64,000 nt of DNA from contig JAAWJI010000001.1 of assembly GCA_022796795.1 (NCBI GenBank), forward strand, positions 124,001 to 188,000. The letters run 5' to 3'. Every line of letters begins with the position of its first letter. Positions within the stretch are counted from its first letter, which is position 1. This document shows, piece after piece, positions 52,900-61,277 of the stretch. This DNA comes from Lachnospiraceae bacterium (GTDB taxonomy: Bacteria > Bacillota > Clostridia > Lachnospirales > Lachnospiraceae). The notes below the pieces were generated by a model. That model made no database searches. It saw only the letters and a program-made list of their open reading frames with translations, and was not told the origin of the DNA. The position numbers and the translations under genes are program-made.

Positions 52900-53742
52900 C
52901 TATTCCTGGCTGCTTCCGGGATGCAGCACCAGAGCCAGGAGCAGCAGGCTGATAACTGCTGCCAGCATGACGGCGGCCGCGGTCATTTTCTGAATGTCCA
53001 GCTTGGTAAACCAGTTGTTAAAGAGATGCTGGAGCATGTAAATGCTGTTGTGAGGGTAGCTTCCGGCAATGAGGTAGGCCTCCCGGAATACCCGAAACGC
53101 ATTGACAAAGGAGAGAACGCTGATCATGCTGACGCTGCTTTTCATCTGAGGCAGCGTAATAGAAAGAAAACACCGGAGGGGGCCTGCGCCGCTGACCTGG
53201 GCCGCCTCATATTGCTCCTTTGGGATCTGGGACAGGCCTGCAATCCAGAGAACCATGTCGTATCCTAGATTTTTCCAGATATAGGAAAAGACCAGCACCC
53301 AGAATGAGGCCTCCGTATTCATCCAATCCTGTCCGCCTATTCCCGCCAGGGCCAAAAGCTGATTCAAAATGCCCTGGCTGTGAAAGGTGAGCCGCCAGAA
53401 TACTACTACGGATGCCACGGGAATTGCCATGGGCAGCAGAAACACGGCTTCAAAGAAGGAGCGGGCCTTGGGAAGGTGATAGACCAGGACAGCCAGGAGA
53501 AAGGAGAGGATCAAAAGGAGAGGAAGGCAGACGGCCAGGAACCGGGCCGTGTGGGAGAGGGCCTGCCGGAAAGCCTCATTCTCCAGCACCTGCCGGTAAT
53601 TGGAAAGCCCCACAAAGGCTCCGCCTACTGCCTGATAAAAGGAGCGGCGGATCACGTCCAGAAAGGGCAGCAGCACAAAGACGGCTGTGCCCAAAAGGCT
53701 GGGCAGCAATAACAGGTATGCGGTTCTTGTCTGATGCTTCAT
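52900..53742 (-). CDS. Carbohydrate ABC transporter permease (MalF type)
   Basis: 280 residues from ATG at 53742 (GAAAGGAAACAGC upstream on the minus strand). Six membrane helices; starts KHQTRTAYLLLLPSLLGTAV, includes AVFLLPMAIPVASVVVFWRL and the EAA loop EAAQVSGAGPLRCFLSITLP. Together with the MalG-type permease it forms the membrane channel for the substrate bound by the lipoprotein encoded upstream in the transcript. Confidence 0.9.
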   Translation of the reverse strand: MKHQTRTAYLLLLPSLLGTAVFVLLPFLDVIRRSFYQAVGGAFVGLSNYRQVLENEAFRQALSHTARFLAVCLPLLLILSFLLAVLVYHLPKARSFFEAVFLLPMAIPVASVVVFWRLTFHSQGILNQLLALAGIGGQDWMNTEASFWVLVFSYIWKNLGYDMVLWIAGLSQIPKEQYEAAQVSGAGPLRCFLSITLPQMKSSVSMISVLSFVNAFRVFREAYLIAGSYPHNSIYMLQHLFNNWFTKLDIQKMTAAAVMLAAVISLLLLALVLHPGSSQE

Positions 53743-53835
53743 GCTGTTTCCTTTCTGTAGTAGATCTGCGGTATCCATGGGCCGGCCGCTTCCCCGGATC
53801 GTTGGGCAGAAGCGGGCCGGGAGGCTGTGAAAGAA

Positions 53836-56097
53836 TTACTCCGCCAGATAAAGGCGGACTTTCTGGCAGATGGAGGCGGCTGTCTCCTCAGGGGTCTGCA
53901 GGTTCTGATAACAGCTTTCCAGTTCTGCCAGCACCGTGTCAGAGAGTGAGGAATCCATGCGGAAGGGCGTGCGTGTCTGCCGGATCAGCCCCGTCAGCTC
54001 CTCCACCTGTTCCCGGGTGGGATACGCACCGTTTAAAGAAGACATTTCTCCGGTGTCAGGATCCAAATAGGAGGAGGACACAGATACTTCCTTGGCCGCA
54101 TCGGTCTCCACAAAGTCGGCCAGTGCGTCTAGGGTATGATTTGTGACGGAAAAGCCCTCATAGGAATCCAGGCTTTGTACGGAATCAGAATACAGGGCTT
54201 CTATAAATTCCTTTGCCAGCTCCTGCTGAGGGGAGGAGCTGTTGACCCCTGCGATAACATGAGGGATATAATAATCCCGCAAGCCCTTGAGCTCCAGCTG
54301 TTCCTCGCGGATTTTGGTAAAGGAGATCATGGTGGAGCTAAGGCCTCTCATTTCCTCCACGGCTGCAAAGTCTTTGCCGGAAGGATACATGCCGCCGGTT
54401 TGAAAGCTGAAGCTTGAGGAATCCCAGAAAGGAGAGATATCAAAGGCTTCCTCAAACTGAGGGATCTGGGAATCCTGACAGATCTGCATCCAGTCTGACA
54501 GAAGAGCCGCCAGATTTTTTTCATCCAGGCTGCCATCCTCCAGCAAAAGCTCCTCATACATGGTGTGAAACAGGGTCATGCCCAACAGGTCATGGCTGGT
54601 TTTTCCGAAGAGGGACTCCCCGGAATGGGATTGTATATAGCTGTGCAGGGCATCTAGGCTTTCCAGGGCTGCCATGTTTTCCGAGGTGCCAAACACCAGA
54701 GGGATTCCCACACGGGCAGGAAGCGCATAGGTTTTTCCGTCTTTCTGGGCCGTGGTTCCGATAACCTCCATGAGCACGTCTTCCTCTTTCAGACGGTCGG
54801 CCAGATCAGAGAGATCACACAGGACGCCTTTTTCCATATAAGAGTCCAGAGGCAGCCCATCCAACAAAAGCACATCGGCGCCTCCTCCGTTGAGCAGTTC
54901 CGCATTCAGGGATCGAATGGCATCCGGGGAGGGAGTCTCAAAGCTTCCGGCGGCAAAATTGTACTGTACCTGTACCTCCGGATGCAGCTGCTGGAACTCA
55001 AAGACAGCCTGCTTAACCGTCTCGCTTTCCTTCAGGCCATAAATGCTTAAAGAAGCAGATGTGGAAGCGGGCAGCCCATCCTCATAGACATAGTGCTTTA
55101 AAAGGCCGGACCGGTCCCCGGAATGGGACAGGTAAAGGCCGTAGAAATCCTTCTCTGGTCCGCAGAGAAATTGTTTCATGGATGCGGCTGAGGAGCCCAT
55201 GAGTCCATAAGAGCCCTCCATGAGAGTCTCCAGGATACTTCCGTTTTCCGTAAAACGCATAATCCCGCCACTGGCAATCAAATACCAGTCTCCCTCTGTG
55301 CCGGGAAGGATGAAAGACTCTATGAGATCCTGGTCAACAGGAACATTTTGCAGCTTTTTCAGATCCTGAGTCTGGTAGAGATCCACGCTGGTTCCGTCCG
55401 GATTGTAGACGGCCACAGTTGTGGGAGAGGCGGCCAGCATGGTTTGATGATCCATGCAAATGGGAATACTGTCCATCTGGGAGATCTGTTTTCCATCCTT
55501 GTAAAACGCTACGCTGGACGCAAGACCCAGAGCCAGCGTGCCGTCCGACAGGACGGCCAAATCCAGGATATAGGGCCGATAGCCTTGCTCATCTGGCTCC
55601 TTCAAGGAATCGGGAGTCAAATCCAGGGCTGTGGAGCCATCCTCTGAAACCAGAATGTGCTGTCCATAGGGAATGCCATCCTTACAGGGGAAGGCCATGG
55701 CATAGATTTTTCCGTCCGCTCCCGGGTAGAGATAGGAGACGGCCAGCCCCAGGCGGTCCGCGGCGTCATTCATCCAGGCCACAGGCTCCGGCTCTGACCA
55801 AGTCTGATTTTCCAGGCGGTACCGGAGATAATTTTGATCTTCACTGCTGCCAGAGGTATAGAGAGTCAGCGCGTCTTCCTCCCATAAGATACCGAAGGGA
55901 TTGTCGGCTCCTTCGGGCAGGGGAATATCGGTTTCTCCATAGCGCCCTGTGGCGCCCTCCTGAACCTTGCTGCCCTCACTGGAGCTGGCAGGAGAATCCG
56001 GGGAATCCGGATCTGATCCGCCTTTGCCGCAGCCGGAAAATAGTCCGGCGGACAGGACCAGTGACAGGGCAAAACACATAAGCTTTTTACATTTCAT
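53836..56097 (-). CDS. Fusion lipoprotein: propeller-like sensor part plus ABC solute-binding part
   Basis: 753 residues, about twice the usual solute-binding protein. Signal peptide with lipobox LFSGC, cysteine C23, then a Ser/Asp/Pro tether. Residues about 50-345 look like short beta repeats (DGKIYAMAFPCKDG, LSDGTLALGLASSVAFY, DWYLIASGGIMRF), suggesting a beta-propeller. From about 350 on a type-1 extracellular solute-binding fold (VKQAVFEFQQLHPEVQVQYN, GADVLLLDGLPLDSYMEKG, DGKTYALPARVGIPLVFG). It should bind a sugar or glycopeptide. Strong ribosome binding site GAAAGGAG. First gene of the leftward cluster. Confidence 0.82.
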   Translation of the reverse strand: MKCKKLMCFALSLVLSAGLFSGCGKGGSDPDSPDSPASSSEGSKVQEGATGRYGETDIPLPEGADNPFGILWEEDALTLYTSGSSEDQNYLRYRLENQTWSEPEPVAWMNDAADRLGLAVSYLYPGADGKIYAMAFPCKDGIPYGQHILVSEDGSTALDLTPDSLKEPDEQGYRPYILDLAVLSDGTLALGLASSVAFYKDGKQISQMDSIPICMDHQTMLAASPTTVAVYNPDGTSVDLYQTQDLKKLQNVPVDQDLIESFILPGTEGDWYLIASGGIMRFTENGSILETLMEGSYGLMGSSAASMKQFLCGPEKDFYGLYLSHSGDRSGLLKHYVYEDGLPASTSASLSIYGLKESETVKQAVFEFQQLHPEVQVQYNFAAGSFETPSPDAIRSLNAELLNGGGADVLLLDGLPLDSYMEKGVLCDLSDLADRLKEEDVLMEVIGTTAQKDGKTYALPARVGIPLVFGTSENMAALESLDALHSYIQSHSGESLFGKTSHDLLGMTLFHTMYEELLLEDGSLDEKNLAALLSDWMQICQDSQIPQFEEAFDISPFWDSSSFSFQTGGMYPSGKDFAAVEEMRGLSSTMISFTKIREEQLELKGLRDYYIPHVIAGVNSSSPQQELAKEFIEALYSDSVQSLDSYEGFSVTNHTLDALADFVETDAAKEVSVSSSYLDPDTGEMSSLNGAYPTREQVEELTGLIRQTRTPFRMDSSLSDTVLAELESCYQNLQTPEETAASICQKVRLYLAE

Positions 56098-56233
56098 TTA
56101 AGGTATACTCCTTTCTATGATGCGGATCTGTTTATCTGCGCCTCTTATCAAGGAGGCGGCGGAAGTGACAGAGCGCTTGGGTGAAAATGATTTTCTGTGA
56201 ATGTAACAACATCCTAGCATAGGAAAGTTCAGA

Positions 56234-56291
56234 AAATCCTGCAAATCCTTATAAAACCTTAAAGATTTTTTTGAGAATTGGATGATATACT
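56234..56291 (+). promoter_or_regulatory. Direct repeats and -10 box upstream of the OmpR/HK pair
   Basis: Three AAA(T/A)CCT-type repeats (about 56234-56240, 56243-56250, 56253-56260) with 9-10 bp period, followed by -10 TATACT (56286-56291) with no good -35 box. This is the usual look of an OmpR/PhoB-type regulator site, so the pair may activate itself. The same 243-base region also contains the promoter of the leftward lipoprotein gene, which I could not locate. Confidence 0.5.
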
Positions 56292-56340
56292 TAGGGGCAA
56301 GGCTAAATGAAGCTTTACATCATAGAATGGAGGCACATCT

Positions 56341-57018
56341 ATGCGGATTTTATTAATTGAGGATGACCAGCAGCTCTGCGAGGCCCTAAAGCTACAGCTG
56401 GAGCGGGCCGGGTATCAGGTGGACTGCGTCTACCACGGAACGGATGCAGTATACTATGCCCTTCAGCCTGTGTATGACCTGATGATTTTGGATCGTATGC
56501 TGCCGGGTCTGGACGGCCTGTCCCTGCTTCGCCTGATCCGGGAAAATCAGATTCAGACGCCGGTGATTCTGGCTACGGCAGTGGATTCCGTGTCGGAGCG
56601 CATTGCCGGGCTGGACGGAGGCGCGGATGATTATATTGGGAAGCCTTATGACGTGGAAGAGCTTTTGGCCAGGATTCGGGCTTTGATCCGACGCCCGGCG
56701 TCCATGGAGCGGTCGGACAGTCTGCAGTATGGGGACCTGACATACAACCTGCAAAACCATGAGCTTTTAGCAGGGGGAGAGAAGCTGCAGCTGTCCAGGC
56801 GGGAAGCGCTTCTCATGGAATATTTTATGCAGAATCCGGAGAAAACCCTGTCGCGCACCCTGCTTTTTGGCCGGGTGTGGGGACCGGATGGACAGGTGGA
56901 GGACGGTAATCTGGATACCTACATCTATTATCTGCGCAAGCATCTGCGGACCCTGGAAAGCCAGGTACAGATATCCACGGTTCACGGAGTAGGCTATAAG
57001 CTGGAGAAAACGCTATGA
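56341..57018 (+). CDS. OmpR-family response regulator, divergent from the transporter cluster
   Basis: 225 residues. Receiver with acidic pair E8-D9-D10, phospho-acceptor D51 (LMILDRMLPGLDG) and K in IGKPYDVEEL; winged helix with LSRREALLMEYFMQNPEKTL and LDTYIYYLRKHLRTLE, ending VHGVGYKLEK. The stop overlaps the kinase start. Divergent placement suggests it regulates the leftward cluster starting at 56097. Confidence 0.93.
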   Translation: MRILLIEDDQQLCEALKLQLERAGYQVDCVYHGTDAVYYALQPVYDLMILDRMLPGLDGLSLLRLIRENQIQTPVILATAVDSVSERIAGLDGGADDYIGKPYDVEELLARIRALIRRPASMERSDSLQYGDLTYNLQNHELLAGGEKLQLSRREALLMEYFMQNPEKTLSRTLLFGRVWGPDGQVEDGNLDTYIYYLRKHLRTLESQVQISTVHGVGYKLEKTL

Positions 57019-58340
57019 TACAGAGTTTATCCCGAAAGCTTCATTTGTTGTTTGCCGGAAGCACCAGCTTGATCCTTACGGTTTTGCTGTGCATTGCCTT
57101 CCTCTATCAGGACAATCAGCTGGATTCCCGTACAGGAAGCTCCTTTCAGAGCAGGCTTTTGGATATCCGAAGCCGCCTAGAGCTGGAATCCAAGATTTCT
57201 GATCACTGGCTCTCTCAGATGGAGGGAGACGGAGGACTGATTATTCATATCGAAGATAATGGAAGGCCTTTGTCCTTTCGCGGGGCCTGGGAGCCCCGGA
57301 CAGACCGGGAGACTCTGATTGCCCGGGCAAAGGGAAAGGCCCTGCTGGAGCATGTGGACACCAGCCAGGCCCCTGTGTCCTACACCAGCCGGGAATCCTC
57401 TGTGTTTCCCATGAAAGGGGATCATGGAGATACCTATCTGGGCTGTGTGGTGGTTCTGGCAAGAGACAGTTTCCGCACTCTGACCCTGCTTCAGGATACC
57501 ACAGATTTAACCATGGCCCGCCGCTGGCAGAGAGTGTTGTTTCTGGGCCTGGAGCTTCTGGGGGTGTTGTCTCTGTGGCTGGTGAGCCGTAAGGTGGTGG
57601 GGCGGGCCGTAAAGCCTGTGGAGGAATACCACCGGCGGCAGACAGAGTTTGTGGCGGCTGCCTCCCATGAGCTTCGCTCTCCTCTGGCCGTAATTCAGAC
57701 CTGTGCTTCCGCAATCACCGCAGTGCCGGAGCAGTCCGAGCATATGGCAGAGGTGATCCAAAGAGAGTGCGCCCGAACCGGAAAGCTGGTGAAAGGGCTT
57801 TTGCAGCTGGCCTCCCTGGATGCAGGGGAAGACAAAGATGCCGGGGAGGAGACGGCGGAGGCGGACCAGGTGCTGCTGGAGCTTTTGGAGGCCTATGAGC
57901 CATTGTGCCATGCCCGGGGAATCCGCCTCTGTCTGCAGCTTCCGGAGGAACCCCTGCCCATTGTCCGGGGGAGTGAAAAATGGCTGTATCAAATTCTGGC
58001 GGTGCTGGTGGACAACGCCATGGCCTACGGCTGTCCGGAGGACAGCGGCGGAAAGAAAGAGATTCTCCTGAAAGCAGAGCAGCAGGGAAAGAGGGTAGTG
58101 CTTTTGGTGCAGGACTATGGTCCCGGAATCCCGGATATCTGGAAGGAGCGGATTTTTGAGCGCTTCAGCCGGATGGATGCCTCCCGGAGGGACAAGGAAC
58201 ATTTTGGCCTGGGATTGAGCCTGGCCGCCTCCTTGGCTATGCAAATGGGCATAGAGCTGGAGGCGGCAGACACAGAAGGAGGCGGAAGCACCTTTCGGGT
58301 CCGGATTCTGGCGGCAAAGGAGCCGCCAGGAGAAAGTTAG
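57015..58340 (+). CDS. Sensor histidine kinase, divergent from the transporter cluster
   Basis: 441 residues. Helix 1 (LLFAGSTSLILTVLLCIAFLY), an outer domain of about 130 residues, helix 2 (VLFLGLELLGVLSLWLVS), then the dimerisation domain with H218 (FVAAASHELRSPLAVIQT) and a HATPase domain (ILAVLVDNAMAYG, DYGPGIPDIWKERIFERF, FGLGLSLAASLA). Likely partner of the preceding regulator. Its stop overlaps the tail of the leftward recombinase gene by 4 bases. Confidence 0.91.
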   Translation: MIQSLSRKLHLLFAGSTSLILTVLLCIAFLYQDNQLDSRTGSSFQSRLLDIRSRLELESKISDHWLSQMEGDGGLIIHIEDNGRPLSFRGAWEPRTDRETLIARAKGKALLEHVDTSQAPVSYTSRESSVFPMKGDHGDTYLGCVVVLARDSFRTLTLLQDTTDLTMARRWQRVLFLGLELLGVLSLWLVSRKVVGRAVKPVEEYHRRQTEFVAAASHELRSPLAVIQTCASAITAVPEQSEHMAEVIQRECARTGKLVKGLLQLASLDAGEDKDAGEETAEADQVLLELLEAYEPLCHARGIRLCLQLPEEPLPIVRGSEKWLYQILAVLVDNAMAYGCPEDSGGKKEILLKAEQQGKRVVLLVQDYGPGIPDIWKERIFERFSRMDASRRDKEHFGLGLSLAASLAMQMGIELEAADTEGGGSTFRVRILAAKEPPGES

Positions 58341-59368
58341 CAGAGCATATCTAGCTGCTCCATGAACCGGCGTTTCTGATCCATGGAAGAATGAACATAG
58401 CGGTTCAGGGTGATATTTACACTGGCGTGTCCCAGGATTTCGCTTAAGGACTTCACATCAAAGCCATCCTCCACGCAGCGGGTGGCAAAGGTATGGCGCA
58501 GCACATGGTAGGTGACGCCTGTAAGATTACAATCCTTAAGATATTTCTGCAGTTTGTTTTCCAGGCATCTGGGTTCCATAAAACGCAGGGAAGTGCCGGT
58601 AAGAATATAGGCGTCGCCTGGAAGGTCCCGCAGGATTTCCAGACGCTTTAAGAGAAATGGGGGAATGGGGATGTCCCGGATGGAGCTGTTGCTTTTGGGC
58701 TCTGTAATGATGATCTTCGTTTTCGGATGGGGATGTAAAGGCAGAGGCTCTTCATCCCTGAGTCTTTGAATCCGCTGCATGGTGCGGCGGACACAGAGTA
58801 TTCCTTCATTATATAATATGTACTGTCGCTGCAGGGCGCAGACCTCGCCAAGGCGCAGGCCCATATACAGGCTCATGAGGATTCCAAGCTTGATGAGGCT
58901 GTCATCGCTGGTGAGAAACTGAGCCAGTTCCAGTTGCTTCTGCCTGGTCAAAACCCGGATTTCCGCTTCTTTCCTGCGCACCCGGACCAGTTCAAAATGA
59001 CAGGGAATCTCCAGATCCCAATGGGCGGTATATAAACAGATCTCCCGCAGAATAGCCAGCATATCCCGCACCGACTTTTCGGAAAGCCCCCCGGAGCCAT
59101 TAAGCCGTCCGTGTTCCAGCTTCCCCTGGATAAACCGCTCCACAGTTCCCGTGGTCAGCTGCTCTGCAGAGAGATCCCCAAGCTCCGGAAGAAGATGATT
59201 GTGCAGCACATTAAAATACTTCACATAGGTAGACTCCTTTACATGAAGCCGCATGCCCGAGAGCCACTGCTCCGCCATAAAGCGGAAGGTAGATTTCTTG
59301 TCCTTTCTCCCTTTGCCAGTCTGAAACTGTTGCAAAACACTTGTGATAAATAGATCCTTTCTTTCCAT
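58337..59368 (-). CDS. Tyrosine-type site-specific recombinase (orphan)
   Basis: 343 residues. N-terminal SAM-like DNA-binding domain (FMAEQWLSGMRLHVKESTYV), then the catalytic domain with all five expected residues visible: R172 (GLRLGEV), H288 and R291 (HVLRHTFATR), H314 (GHASVNITLNRYVH) and the nucleophile Y324. It looks active. No excisionase, attachment repeats, tRNA or other mobile genes lie around it, and queT and mreB follow, so it is either an isolated remnant or a chromosomally fixed recombinase. Confidence 0.9.
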   Translation of the reverse strand: MERKDLFITSVLQQFQTGKGRKDKKSTFRFMAEQWLSGMRLHVKESTYVKYFNVLHNHLLPELGDLSAEQLTTGTVERFIQGKLEHGRLNGSGGLSEKSVRDMLAILREICLYTAHWDLEIPCHFELVRVRRKEAEIRVLTRQKQLELAQFLTSDDSLIKLGILMSLYMGLRLGEVCALQRQYILYNEGILCVRRTMQRIQRLRDEEPLPLHPHPKTKIIITEPKSNSSIRDIPIPPFLLKRLEILRDLPGDAYILTGTSLRFMEPRCLENKLQKYLKDCNLTGVTYHVLRHTFATRCVEDGFDVKSLSEILGHASVNITLNRYVHSSMDQKRRFMEQLDMLC

Positions 59369-59415
59369 AATAATAAAACCATCCTTTCTTTTTTTCTTTG
59401 ATTATATAGAAAACC

Positions 59416-59443
59416 TTGACAAATCCCATTTGCATGCTATACT
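59416..59443 (+). promoter_or_regulatory. Sigma-A promoter of the queT riboswitch unit
   Basis: -35 TTGACA (59416-59421, perfect), 16-bp spacer, -10 TATACT (59438-59443), about 40 bp before the riboswitch stem. Confidence 0.88.
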
Positions 59444-59480
59444 GGACAAGTTGAAAAGCCGGAAAGGCTTTCCAAATCCC

Positions 59481-59523
59481 CGTGTGTTCGAGACCTTCCA
59501 CACGTAAAACAAAACTAAAGGAG
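59481..59523 (+). promoter_or_regulatory. preQ1-I-like riboswitch before queT
   Basis: Stem CGTGTG (59481-59486) with CACACG (59499-59504), 12-base loop TTCGAGACCTTC, then an A-rich tail TAAAACAAAACTAAAGGAG. Stem, TTC-x-AG loop start and A-rich tail ending CTAAAGGAG match the preQ1-I pseudoknot class. The loop CCTT can pair with the tail AAGG, which is part of the Shine-Dalgarno AAAGGAG, so ligand binding would block translation. The downstream gene is a QueT queuosine-precursor transporter, the expected target. The loop is not a perfect match to the consensus. Confidence 0.75.
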
Positions 59524-59533
59524 AAAACAAAAC

Positions 59534-60016
59534 ATGAAAGAGAAGAACGTAACCTTTATTACCCAGGCGGCTATGATTGCCGCTATCTATGTGGCGCTTT
59601 GCCTCGTGTTTGCCCCTATCAGCTATGGGGAGGTGCAGATCCGGGTGGCGGAAGCTTTGACCATCCTGCCGTTTTTCACGCCTGCGGCAGTGCCAGGCCT
59701 GTTTATCGGCTGTATCATCGCCAATATGCTGGGAGGAGGCATTGTGCTGGACGTGGTTCTGGGCAGTATCGCCACTCTGATAGGTGCGGCGGGCACTTAC
59801 GCCCTGCGGGATCAGAACCGTTTTCTGGCTCCTGTGCCGCCTATTTTGGCCAACGCCCTGATCGTGCCCTTTGTGCTGCGCTATGGATATGGGGTTCCTC
59901 TGCCCATTCCTCTTTTGGTGGGAACCGTGGGGCTTGGAGAGATCATTGGCTGCGGAGTCCTGGGAATGATTCTTCTCACAGCGCTTACCCGGGCGCCCAA
60001 GGGGATCTTCCGATAA
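59534..60016 (+). CDS. queT: QueT family queuosine-precursor transporter (ECF S component)
   Basis: 160 residues with five to six membrane helices. The conserved charged loop YGEVQIRVAEALTILPFFTP and the C-terminal half ANALIVPFVLRYGYGVP are typical of QueT, the S component for preQ1 or related bases. It needs a shared ECF T/ATPase module; the CbiQ/CbiO-type genes at 37-39 kb might serve, but that is a guess. Regulation by the riboswitch upstream supports the assignment. Confidence 0.92.
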   Translation: MKEKNVTFITQAAMIAAIYVALCLVFAPISYGEVQIRVAEALTILPFFTPAAVPGLFIGCIIANMLGGGIVLDVVLGSIATLIGAAGTYALRDQNRFLAPVPPILANALIVPFVLRYGYGVPLPIPLLVGTVGLGEIIGCGVLGMILLTALTRAPKGIFR

Positions 60017-60056
60017 CGGTTCAGGAAACATTAAGAAAAGTTTTAAGAAAAACCCT

Positions 60057-60084
60057 TTGCAAATCGGGAAGAATTGTTTATAAT
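60057..60084 (+). promoter_or_regulatory. Sigma-A promoter of mreB
   Basis: -35 TTGCAA (60057-60062), 16-bp spacer, -10 TATAAT (60079-60084), about 75 bp before the ATG at 60162. Confidence 0.8.
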
Positions 60085-60161
60085 AAGGTGTATTCGTATA
60101 TTCGCCGGTAAAATGGCAATACATATATAGATAAGTGGAAGGAAAGGGGACAGGAGTTTTG

Positions 60162-61160
60162 ATGGGGAACGGCACAGATATCGGAATTGATTTGGGAACT
60201 GCCAGTATATTGGTTTATATAAAGGGAAAAGGCGTGGTGTTAAAGGAGCCGTCTGTGGTTGCCTTTGACAGGGATACCAACAAGATCCGCGCTATCGGTG
60301 AGGAGGCCCGGCTCATGCTGGGAAGGACGCCTGGAAATATTGTGGCGGTGCGCCCTCTGCGCCAGGGCGTGATTTCTGATTATACGGTGACGGAGAAAAT
60401 GCTCCGTTATTTCATAGAAAAATCACTGGGAAAACGGTATATGCGCAAGCCCCGTATCGCTGTCTGTGTACCCAGCGGTGTGACCGAGGTGGAGAAGAAG
60501 GCTGTGGAGGATGCAACCTACCAGGCAGGAGCCCGGGAGGTGCTGATTATTGAGGAGCCTATTGCAGCGGCCATCGGCGCAGGCATTGATATTTCCCGTC
60601 CCTGCGGAAACATGATTGTGGATATTGGAGGCGGCACCACGGATGTGGCGGTTATCTCCCTGGGCGGCACTGTGGTCAGCAGCTCCGTGAAGATTGCGGG
60701 AGACGACTTTGACGAGGCCATTGTCCGCTATATGAGAAAGAAGCATAATCTGCTGATCGGAGAACGGACGGCAGAGGATATTAAGATTAAGGTGGGCAGC
60801 TGCTATCCCCGGGCAGAGGTGGACACCATGGATGTGAGAGGACGGAACCTGGTGACCGGACTTCCCAAGACTGTGTCCGTAACCTCAGAGGATACGGAAG
60901 AAGCTTTGCGGGAAACCACTCTGCAGATCGTGGAGACCGTTCACAGCGTGCTGGAGAAGACGCCGCCTGAGCTGGCAGCAGATATTGCAGACCGGGGCAT
61001 TGTACTTACCGGCGGCGGCGCTTTGCTGCGGGGCCTGGAGGAGCTTTTGGAGGAGAAGACCGGTATCAATACCATGACGGCCGAGGACTCCATGAAGTGC
61101 GTGGCAATCGGAACCGGAAAATTTGTGGAGTTTATGTCTGGGCACAGAGACGCCGAGTAA
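60162..61160 (+). CDS. mreB: Rod-shape determining protein MreB/Mbl
   Basis: 332 residues from ATG 60162 behind GACAGGAG. Actin-like ATPase motifs: phosphate 1 DIGIDLGTASILVYIKGKG, connect 1 CVPSGVTEVEKKAVED, phosphate 2 MIVDIGGGTTDVAVISLGG, adenosine GIVLTGGGALLRGLEELL. MreB filaments under the membrane guide lateral cell-wall synthesis, so the cell should be a rod. mreC and mreD do not follow, so this may be a stand-alone MreB or Mbl paralogue. Confidence 0.94.
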   Translation: MGNGTDIGIDLGTASILVYIKGKGVVLKEPSVVAFDRDTNKIRAIGEEARLMLGRTPGNIVAVRPLRQGVISDYTVTEKMLRYFIEKSLGKRYMRKPRIAVCVPSGVTEVEKKAVEDATYQAGAREVLIIEEPIAAAIGAGIDISRPCGNMIVDIGGGTTDVAVISLGGTVVSSSVKIAGDDFDEAIVRYMRKKHNLLIGERTAEDIKIKVGSCYPRAEVDTMDVRGRNLVTGLPKTVSVTSEDTEEALRETTLQIVETVHSVLEKTPPELAADIADRGIVLTGGGALLRGLEELLEEKTGINTMTAEDSMKCVAIGTGKFVEFMSGHRDAE

Positions 61161-61176
61161 AATAAAGCATATGGAG

Positions 61177-61202
61177 GGGCATGACGTTTATTCGTCATGC
61201 CC
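61177..61202 (+). terminator. Rho-independent terminator after mreB
   Basis: GGGCATGACG (61177-61186) pairs perfectly with CGTCATGCCC (61193-61202), 10 bp, followed by TTCTT. Confidence 0.85.
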
Positions 61203-61277
61203 TTCTTATAGATTAACCCTTCAGCAAGACCGGAGAAGGGCTGGTAAATCGTGGGGAATGGCATAGGAGAATGTACC

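Noticed and set aside
53412-54146. 244-residue + strand frame opposite the MalF-type permease and lipoprotein
   Set aside because: Antisense shadow of two well-supported minus-strand genes; no domain features.
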